This document shows, in pieces, positions 57,872 to 64,000 of a DNA stretch of 64,000 nt. Origin of the DNA: Verrucomicrobiota bacterium. GTDB taxonomy: Bacteria > Verrucomicrobiota > Verrucomicrobiia > Opitutales > Opitutaceae. The DNA is taken from the NCBI GenBank assembly GCA_016871775.1, contig VHCI01000002.1, positions 21,506 to 85,505 on the forward strand, read 5' to 3'. How positions within the stretch are numbered: position 1 is the stretch's first letter; every line of letters starts with the position of its first letter. Made by a program: the position numbers and the translations under genes. The notes under the pieces are model-generated. The model worked only from the letters and a program-made list of their open reading frames with translations, did not search any database and was not told the origin of the DNA.

Positions 57872-59869
57872 TCACCAGCCGAGGCTGCGGCGCGGGCGGA
57901 GCGGCTGGTACAGGTCAGGGGCGAGTTCCTCGAGGAAGCGGCTCGGGCTCTGCAGCATCGCGGGGCCGCCCTTGGTGTTGAGCTTCGGGAAGCAGAGGTA
58001 GAGCTCGTCGCGCGCGCGGGTTACCGCCACGTAAAACAGCCGCCGCTCCTCCTCGACGTCGCCTGCCTCGATCGCGCGTCGCAGCGGGAAGCTGCCCTCC
58101 GCGAGCCCGATCAGGAAGACGGCGGCGTACTCGAGGCCCTTCGCCTGGTGGACGGTCGTGAGGCGCAGGGCGTCCTCCGCCGGATCGGCGGAGCGGTCGC
58201 CCGTCTCGCTACCGAGTAGCATCACCTGCGCCAGCAGCTCGTGCATGTCCTCGTGGCGGCTGGCGAAGCCGACGAGCGAGCGCAGATCGTCAAGACGCGA
58301 CTCGTAGTTGGCGTACGCCCCCTTGAGGTAATCTCCATACCAGCCGTCGAGCGCGATTTCGACCGCGTTGTGGGGCTTGAGGGTACGCATCACGTCACGT
58401 ACCTGCCGCAGGGAGGCGGTGAATTTGGGCCACTCGTCGCGGGCGTCGCGGGGCACGCGCGAGGCGACGTCGTCAGTTCCGAGGGCGTCGACGAAGTCCT
58501 GCCGCATCAGCCGCGCGTGGTCGAGCGCGGCGGCGTGCAGCTTCTGTGCGTTCTTGTCGCCGACCTTTGGGAGCAGGACGGCGATGCGGCCCCAGGCCGC
58601 GGTGTCGGCCGGGTTGAACACGAAGCGGAGCAGCGCCATGAGGTCGCGCACATGCGCCTGTTCGAAGAAGCGCACTCCGCTGGTGATCTGGTAGGGGATC
58701 TGCAGCCGGGCCAGCTCCAGCTGTAGGTCGAGGGCCTGGAAATGCGCCCGGTAGAGGATCGCGATGTCCCGCAGGGAGCAGCCCTCGTCGATAAGCCCGC
58801 GGATCCGCTGCACGATAAATTGGGCCTGCTCGCGTCCGTCCATCGTCTGGACGTAGTAGGGCTTTTCGGAGTTGGCCCGGTGCGGGCGGAGTTCCTTCTC
58901 GAAGGCGCGGCCTCGGGGCTGGGCCAGCAGCACGCCGTTGGCGAGAGCGAGGATCTGCGGGGTGGAGCGGTAGTTGGTCTCGATGCGGTGGAGGACGGTC
59001 CCGGGGTGGCGGTCGGGAAAAGTGAGGATATTCTCCACGTTCGCGCCGCGCCAAGTGTAGATGCACTGGGCGTCATCCCCGACCACCATTACTCGGTGGT
59101 GCGCGCCGATCAGGTCCACAATCTGCGACTGGAGCACGTTGGTGTCTTGGTACTCGTCGACGAGCACGTGGCGGAAGCGATGGGCGAAGTACTCCCGCGT
59201 TTCGGGCGAGCGGCGGAGCAGGTCTAGCCAGAGCTCGAGTAGGTCGTCGTAGTCGAGCTGGCAGCCCGCGCGCTTCCGCTCTGCGTAGGCGCGGGCGAAC
59301 TCCGGCAGCCGGTCCCCGATCTCCTCGTGCTGGGGGAAGAACCGCCGCACCGTCTCCGCGAGCGGGAGCTGGGTGTTGCGGGCCATCGAGAGGATGGCGT
59401 GCAGGGGGCCCGGCTTCGGGTGGGTCTTGTTCTTAAAGAAGCCTTTGTCCAGCGCGTCCACCGCGTCGCGGAGCACGCCCTCCGACTCCTCGGCGTCGAG
59501 GATGGTGAAGCTGCGGGGCAGGCCGATCGTCTCGCCGTGGAGCCGCAGGGTGCGGTGGCCAATGCTGTGGAAGGTGCCACCCCAGAAGCGGCCGGGTTCG
59601 ACGCCGGTGAGCTCGTGGACCCGGTGCAGCATCTCCTTCGCGGCCTTGTTGGTGAAGGTCAGCAGGAGGATCTCCCCGGGCCGCACGCCTTGGGAAAGCA
59701 GGTAGGCGACCCGATAGGTGAGCGTACGTGTCTTCCCCGAGCCGGCACCCGCCAGCACCAGGAGGGGACCTGGCTCGGCGGTGACCGCCTGGAACTGCTC
59801 GTCATTCAGCTCGGCGCGGAAGTCGATGGGCGGGAGGGCCGGGATTTCGGGGTGAGAAGGTAAAGCCAT
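57872..59869 (-). CDS. UvrD/Rep/PcrA-like SF1 DNA helicase
   Basis: This 665-aa 3'-5' SF1A helicase shows motif I LLVLAGAGSGKTRTLTYRVA, Ia ILLLTFTNKAAKEM, motif II VLVDEYQDTN, III MVVGDDAQCIYTWRGA, IV HRIETNYRSTP, V LTTVHQAKGLEYAAVFLIGL and VI RRLFYVAVTRARDELYL. Domains 1A, 1B, 2A and 2B appear in the usual order. Length is close to Rep (about 670) and shorter than UvrD; there is no Tudor-like C-terminal extension for RNA polymerase binding. It likely acts in replication restart or repair. The start is 59869 (MALPSHPEI). Confidence 0.94.
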   Translation of the reverse strand: MALPSHPEIPALPPIDFRAELNDEQFQAVTAEPGPLLVLAGAGSGKTRTLTYRVAYLLSQGVRPGEILLLTFTNKAAKEMLHRVHELTGVEPGRFWGGTFHSIGHRTLRLHGETIGLPRSFTILDAEESEGVLRDAVDALDKGFFKNKTHPKPGPLHAILSMARNTQLPLAETVRRFFPQHEEIGDRLPEFARAYAERKRAGCQLDYDDLLELWLDLLRRSPETREYFAHRFRHVLVDEYQDTNVLQSQIVDLIGAHHRVMVVGDDAQCIYTWRGANVENILTFPDRHPGTVLHRIETNYRSTPQILALANGVLLAQPRGRAFEKELRPHRANSEKPYYVQTMDGREQAQFIVQRIRGLIDEGCSLRDIAILYRAHFQALDLQLELARLQIPYQITSGVRFFEQAHVRDLMALLRFVFNPADTAAWGRIAVLLPKVGDKNAQKLHAAALDHARLMRQDFVDALGTDDVASRVPRDARDEWPKFTASLRQVRDVMRTLKPHNAVEIALDGWYGDYLKGAYANYESRLDDLRSLVGFASRHEDMHELLAQVMLLGSETGDRSADPAEDALRLTTVHQAKGLEYAAVFLIGLAEGSFPLRRAIEAGDVEEERRLFYVAVTRARDELYLCFPKLNTKGGPAMLQSPSRFLEELAPDLYQPLRPRRSLGW

Positions 59870-59973
59870 TCGGAGCGGCCGCCAAGGGCGCAAAAACCCC
59901 GGGCGGGCGCAAGGGTTTCCCGCCCGGCCACTCTCCGCTCGCCGTCGCGCTGCCGCGCGGGCAGCCTCCGGGG

Positions 59974-61395
59974 ATGAAGACCGCCCTGCTGTTGCTCGGG
60001 CTCGTGCCCGCCTTGGCCGCCGCGCCCGCCCTGACGCTCTACCATCAAGGCTTCGCCGTTGTCCGGGAACGCGTGCCGTTGCGGCTCGTTGCGGGCGAGA
60101 CGGAGGCCGCCTTCGCCGGGGTCACCGCGCAGGTTGAGCCGGACTCCGTGGTGCTGCGGGATCCGGCCGGTAAGGTCGCTTTCCGGGTGCTGGAGCAGAG
60201 CTACCGGGCCGACGTCGTGTCGCAGGCGCTCCTGCTCACGCTGCACGAGGGCCGGGAGATAGATTTTCTGGTGCGGGACCGCGACGCCCGCGAGCACACG
60301 GTGCGCGGCAAGATCATCCGCGGCGGCCACCAGCCTGGCGGTGAGCCGGTGGCACCTATCATCGAGGTTGAGGGCAAGGTGCGGTTCTCCCTCCCCGGAG
60401 AACCCCTTTTCCCCGCTCTGGGCGGTGACGGGATTCTTCGCCCCACGCTGTCTTGGCGCCTCGCCGCCGCAGTCACCGCGGAATTTGAGGCCGAACTCGG
60501 CTACGTCACCGGCGGGCTCGGCTGGCAGGCGGCCTACAACCTCGTCGCCCCGGAGCAGGGGGACCTGCTCGACCTCGTGGGCTGGGTCACTCTCTCAAAC
60601 CAGAGCGGCCAGACCTTCACCGGTGCGGCGGTCAAGCTGATGGCGGGCGACGTGGCCCGCCTCGCGCCCCCGCCGGTGCGGATGAACCGCGGCCGCGAAG
60701 CGGTGATGCTCGCGATGGCGGCGGACGGCGCCGTGACCGAGAAGGCCTTCGACGAGTTTCGCCTGTACGCGCTCCCGCGCTTGGTGACGCTCCGCGATCG
60801 GGAGACCAAGCAGGTGGAATTCCTGCGCGCGACGGGTGTCCGCGCGCCGGTGCTCTACGTCTTCGACGGGGCGCCGGGGATGTCCTTTAGCGGCGGGGCG
60901 AACCGCGATCCTAGCTTTGTCAGCCAGGGAGCCGCAAAGGTCGCCGTGTTCCGCGAGTTCCAGAACTCCGAGGAAAATCTTCTCGGCGTGCCTCTGCCCA
61001 AGGGGCGCCTGCGCTTCTACCGCCAAGACGCGGCGGACGGCCGCCTCGAGTTCACCGGGGAGAACGAGCTCGACCACACGCCGCGCAATGAGCTAGTGCG
61101 GGTTCGCACCGGCAACGCATTTGACCTGGTGGGCGAGCGGACCCGCACGCAGTACAACGGGAGCAACCGCCAGGAGTTCGCGGAGGAGGACTTTGAGATC
61201 CGCCTGCGCAACCGCAAGGCGGCCCCGGTGACGATCCGTGTCATCGAGCGCCTCTACCGCGGTGGCAACTGGCGGCTGACGCAGCACTCTGCACCCTTCA
61301 CGCGCCGCGACGCGCAGACGATCGAGTTCGGAGTGGCCGTGCCGCCGGACGGCGAGACCGTGGTGACCTACCGCGTCCGTTACGACTGGCGCTGA
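59974..61395 (+). CDS. DUF4139 domain-containing exported protein
   Basis: This 473-aa protein has a signal peptide (MKTALLLLGLVPALAAAPA) and the DUF4139 pattern: LTLYHQGFAVVRERVPLRLV, VTAQVEPDSVVLRDPAGKVA, LGYVTGGLGWQAAYNLVAPE, LVGWVTLSNQSGQTFTGAAV and the C-terminal EEDFEIRLRNRKAAPVTIRV. No enzymatic motif is visible; the fold is mostly beta, so a periplasmic or surface binding or structural protein is likely. It is divergent from the helicase gene (about 104 bp between) and convergent with rnr. Confidence 0.88.
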   Translation: MKTALLLLGLVPALAAAPALTLYHQGFAVVRERVPLRLVAGETEAAFAGVTAQVEPDSVVLRDPAGKVAFRVLEQSYRADVVSQALLLTLHEGREIDFLVRDRDAREHTVRGKIIRGGHQPGGEPVAPIIEVEGKVRFSLPGEPLFPALGGDGILRPTLSWRLAAAVTAEFEAELGYVTGGLGWQAAYNLVAPEQGDLLDLVGWVTLSNQSGQTFTGAAVKLMAGDVARLAPPPVRMNRGREAVMLAMAADGAVTEKAFDEFRLYALPRLVTLRDRETKQVEFLRATGVRAPVLYVFDGAPGMSFSGGANRDPSFVSQGAAKVAVFREFQNSEENLLGVPLPKGRLRFYRQDAADGRLEFTGENELDHTPRNELVRVRTGNAFDLVGERTRTQYNGSNRQEFAEEDFEIRLRNRKAAPVTIRVIERLYRGGNWRLTQHSAPFTRRDAQTIEFGVAVPPDGETVVTYRVRYDWR

Positions 61396-61412
61396 GCCGG
61401 GCTCAGGCCGCC

Positions 61413-63839
61413 TCAGCCGGCGGGCGCGAAGTCGACCTGGCGGCGGTAGCGGTCCACCTTGGCGACGATCACCTCGAGACGATCATTGAGGCCGAGGCGG
61501 CGCCGGTGACGGCGGCCGATCAGGGCGTCCCCCGACGGCGTGGGCGCGTAGCGGTCGTCGCGCAGGGACTCCAGCGGGAGGAAGCCGAAGGCGAGGGACT
61601 CGGTCAGCTCGACGAACAGGCCCTGCGGCCGCACGTCGGTGATGACCGCGGCGAAGCGGGCGGGTGGGCGGAGCTCCAGCTGGCGGGAGAAGAACTCCAT
61701 CAGCTTGACCTTCACGCTGTCGCGCTCGGCCTCGGCACTGTTGATCTCCGTACGGCTGAGGTGCTCCGCGAGGCGCTCGACGCCAGGGAGGTCGTAGCGG
61801 GTGGCGCGGGCGCCGCCGGCCTGACCGCGGGTGAGGTGGCGTTCCAGCACCCGGTGCACCACGAGGTCGGCGTAGCGCCGGATCGGGGAGGTGAAGTGGG
61901 TATAGTCCTTCTTATGCAGCCCGTAGTGTCCGTCAGGCGCGGGGCGGTAAGCGGCCTTGCGTAGGCTGCGCAGGAGCTGGGTGCGCAGGGTGTGGCTCTG
62001 GGCGTGGGTCGCAAGGATCGCGAGAACGCGGCCGAGTTCCGCCCGGTCCGTGAGGTCGCCAGTGGGGATGCCGTGGTCGGCGAGGGTCGGGCGCAGTTCC
62101 GCGAGTCGAGCCGGTTCCGGGTCGTCGTGCACCCGGTAGAGCGAGGGAAGCTTGTGCTGGCGGGTGAGGCGCGCGACGGCCTCGTTCGCCGCGAGCATAA
62201 ATTCCTCGATCAGCTGGTGGCTTTCGTCGTGCTCCACCCGCTCGAGGCGGTCAGCGTAGCCCGCGGGATTCAGCAGGATCTTCGTCTCCGGCATATCCAG
62301 ATCGAGGCTGCCGTGTGCCATCCGCTCTTGGCGCAGCCGGCGCGCGAATCGCCACAGGCGCCGGATGCACGCCTGCAGGTCGCCCAGCTCCGCCGCCGTT
62401 AGTTCCCGCAGCGCCCGGCCGGTCGAACCGGTCTGGTGTGTGGGTGGCAACGGGAGCTCCCGGATGCGCGCGAGGTCATCCTCCTGCAGGAACGCGAGCG
62501 CCTGGCGATAGGTGAGGCGCTTCTGGCTGCGGATTACCGTGCGGGCGGGCGCACTGCTGCGGAGTCGTCCGCCTATATCGAAGTCCAACAGCACCGCTTG
62601 GCACAGGCGATCCTCCCCCTCGACGAGGGAGCAGAGGCCGTTGGAGATGGGTTCCGGCAGCATGGGCACGACCGTGCCGACGAGGTAGGTCGAGTTGCCG
62701 CGGCGCTGGGCCTCGCGGTCGAGCGCGCTGCCGGGGCGGACATAGTGCGAGACGTCTGCGATGTGGACGCCCACCCGCCAGCCGCCGTTGGGCAACTCCT
62801 CGAGCGAGAGCGCGTCGTCGAAGTCCTTCGCGTCGTCGGGATCGATGGTGAACACGGACCGTGAACGGTAGTCCAGCCGCCCGCGGGTGTCGCGCGCGGG
62901 GACTTTGACGGGCAGGGCCGCGGCCTCGCGCAGGGCATCGCCGGGGAAGCGCGGCTCAAGCTCGTAGGTCAGCAGGATTGCGCGCAGCTCCGCGTCGGGT
63001 TCGTGGGTGCGGCCGAGCCGAGCGGTGATAACCCCGGGCGGGGGCAAGGAAGCGTCGGTCCAAGCGCCGAGGCGCACAGCCACCTTGTCCCCGGCGCGCG
63101 GGGCGGGCTCAAGCCCCCCGCGGGCGGGGGCGGGCACCGTAATCTCACGGGTGAAGCGTGGGTCGTCTGGCGCGACCATCCAGCCGCCCCGGTGCCGGCG
63201 GAGTTCCCCGACCACGACGTCGCGGTTCCGCTCGAGTACGTGGACGACGCGGCCGACGCGCTCACCAGGCCGGCGTCCTTGCCGGCCAGGATGGATCTGC
63301 ACCACCACGCGATCGCCTGGCAGCGCGACCCCGGAATCGCCCGGGGGAATTTGCACCGCGGGGACAGGCGCCGCCCCGGGGGGCTGTTCCGGCACCGCGA
63401 ACCCGGAGCCGCCGGTGCGGAACTGGATGCGAGCCACCAGTTCCCCGCGGCGCTGGCGGGGCGCGGCGTTCGTCTCGCCGCGGACAGCCGGCGCCGGCTG
63501 CTCTCCTGCGGGGACGGGCAGGCGTCCGGGGCGGGGAAAGGGCAGGGGCGAGCCCGGGGGCGGCATCGCAGGCCCGCGGCGGCGCGGGGTGAACACGGGG
63601 CGCGCGGCGGCGGGGTTGGGCGGGGACTCCTGCTGGGCGGCAAACGTGGGCGCGGCGGGAAGGAGCCGGCCGTCTTGGGCGCGGCGTAGCTTGCCGGTCC
63701 GCGTCAGCGCGGCGATGGCCTCCGCCAGATGGGCGAGCCGCACGGGGGGTCGGCCGAGCAGGGGGGCAAGTTGGGCGGGACGGGCAGGGGCGAAGCCCGC
63801 GGAGCGGACTAAGTTGAGCAGACGATCGCGGAGCGACAT
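61413..63839 (-). CDS. rnr: Ribonuclease R
   Basis: This 808-aa RNB-family 3'-5' exoribonuclease degrades structured RNA. A winged-helix start (MSLRDRLLNLVRSAGFAPAR) is followed by a proline-rich low-complexity linker (about residues 65-150), cold-shock domains (FRTGGSGFAVPEQ; PRFTREITVPAP), the RNB core with FTIDPDDAKDFDDALSLEEL, HIADVSHYVRPGSALDREAQ, GNSTYLVGTVVPMLPEPISN and FTSPIRRYADLVVHRVLERH, and an S1 domain (RFAAVITDVRPQGLFVELTE). The proline/alanine linker is unusually long for the family. It is divergent from glgA. Confidence 0.95.
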   Translation of the reverse strand: MSLRDRLLNLVRSAGFAPARPAQLAPLLGRPPVRLAHLAEAIAALTRTGKLRRAQDGRLLPAAPTFAAQQESPPNPAAARPVFTPRRRGPAMPPPGSPLPFPRPGRLPVPAGEQPAPAVRGETNAAPRQRRGELVARIQFRTGGSGFAVPEQPPGAAPVPAVQIPPGDSGVALPGDRVVVQIHPGRQGRRPGERVGRVVHVLERNRDVVVGELRRHRGGWMVAPDDPRFTREITVPAPARGGLEPAPRAGDKVAVRLGAWTDASLPPPGVITARLGRTHEPDAELRAILLTYELEPRFPGDALREAAALPVKVPARDTRGRLDYRSRSVFTIDPDDAKDFDDALSLEELPNGGWRVGVHIADVSHYVRPGSALDREAQRRGNSTYLVGTVVPMLPEPISNGLCSLVEGEDRLCQAVLLDFDIGGRLRSSAPARTVIRSQKRLTYRQALAFLQEDDLARIRELPLPPTHQTGSTGRALRELTAAELGDLQACIRRLWRFARRLRQERMAHGSLDLDMPETKILLNPAGYADRLERVEHDESHQLIEEFMLAANEAVARLTRQHKLPSLYRVHDDPEPARLAELRPTLADHGIPTGDLTDRAELGRVLAILATHAQSHTLRTQLLRSLRKAAYRPAPDGHYGLHKKDYTHFTSPIRRYADLVVHRVLERHLTRGQAGGARATRYDLPGVERLAEHLSRTEINSAEAERDSVKVKLMEFFSRQLELRPPARFAAVITDVRPQGLFVELTESLAFGFLPLESLRDDRYAPTPSGDALIGRRHRRRLGLNDRLEVIVAKVDRYRRQVDFAPAG

Positions 63840-63842
63840 AGA

Positions 63843-63885
63843 CCTCCCGCCGGCCCTCGGACCGAGCTTTGGGATTGGCGGGAGG
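63843..63885. repeat. Nested inverted repeats between rnr and glgA
   Basis: A perfect 9-bp inverted repeat, CCTCCCGCC (63843-63851) with GGCGGGAGG (63877-63885), surrounds a second 5-1-5 palindrome CTCGG-A-CCGAG (63856-63866). It sits in the 71-bp divergent gap and starts 4 bp from the rnr start codon, so in the rnr mRNA the outer stem would fold right at the start codon and could block ribosome access. Confidence 0.55.
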
Positions 63886-63910
63886 CAATGAGGCTTCTAC
63901 CCCTCTAGCG

Positions 63911-64000
63911 ATGAAAATCGTCCACGCGGCGAGCGAGCTGTTCCCGTATGTCAAGACCGGTGGCCTCGCGGATGCGGTGGGCGCGCTGGCCGGGGAACTG
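63911..64000 (+). CDS. glgA: Glycogen synthase, N-terminal fragment (window edge)
   Basis: Only the first 30 codons are in the window: MKIVHAASELFPYVKTGGLA followed by DAVGALAGEL. K-T-G-G-L-A-D is the ADP-glucose-binding start of bacterial glycogen synthase (GT5), which extends alpha-1,4-glucan chains; the KxGGL lysine contacts the nucleotide sugar. The gene is complete only outside the window, so domain completeness cannot be judged. It is divergent from rnr. Confidence 0.9.
   Translation, partial: MKIVHAASELFPYVKTGGLADAVGALAGEL

Overview
The window looks like the chromosome of a high-GC, Gram-negative member of Verrucomicrobiota, most likely Opitutales/Opitutaceae. Three things point there: a Minf_1886-family protein (a verrucomicrobial/planctomycete family), a tandem double-length UvrA of the kind known from Chlamydiae and Verrucomicrobia, and heptose (LPS), RND and TolC genes. 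This is inferred from gene content; no rRNA is present. Genes are tightly packed, many sharing ATGA stop/start overlaps, and many starts have no obvious Shine-Dalgarno sequence. I see no tRNA, rRNA, CRISPR, insertion sequence or prophage.

Layout. 1-5.4 kb (minus): a four-gene envelope operon, DUF1302 barrel > DUF1329 > YCF48-like > RND/MMPL permease (cut by the window edge). 5.6-8.8 kb: three exported proteins: an N,N-dimethylformamidase-like large subunit, a hydroxypyruvate isomerase-family TIM barrel and a Mn-type superoxide dismutase, followed by a Fur-family regulator lacking its CxxC. 9.5-12.5 kb: the Minf_1886 gene overlapping a double M16 peptidase, closed by a bidirectional terminator shared with a small EF-hand protein. 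13-18 kb (minus): a six-gene operon, M24 peptidase, heptose-7-P kinase, heptose-bisphosphate phosphatase, Fpg-type glycosylase, TlyA methyltransferase and NAD kinase. 18-30 kb: DUF192 lipoprotein, an unknown 147-aa protein, Nudix hydrolase, the 1876-aa UvrA, a decayed DeoR-type regulator, glycosyltransferase, dihydrolipoyl dehydrogenase and YchF.

30-34 kb: rpsP, trmD and rplS (no rimM; a terminator-like hairpin lies in its usual place), then transketolase. 34-39.5 kb: a tripartite RND efflux operon whose permease carries an unusual hydrophobic insertion. 39.6-46.5 kb: an AsmA-like protein, an ABC-ATPase/TOPRIM-like pair overlapping by 4 bp, and an Aas-type acyltransferase/acyl-ACP synthetase. 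46.5-52.7 kb: a DTW-domain protein and a probable sugar-acid locus (two divergent PfkB/KDG-kinase-like genes, a LarA-like racemase and a GlcD-like FAD oxidase). 52.7-64 kb: M15 peptidase, thioredoxin reductase, MFS transporter, YgiQ radical SAM protein, UvrD/Rep-type helicase, DUF4139 protein, RNase R and the first codons of glycogen synthase.

The best candidates for undescribed biology are the split ATPase/TOPRIM pair (42.5-44.2 kb), the sugar-acid locus (47.3-52.7 kb) and the DUF1302/DUF1329/YCF48/RND operon (1-5.4 kb). All functional proposals come from motifs and gene order only; no database search was run.
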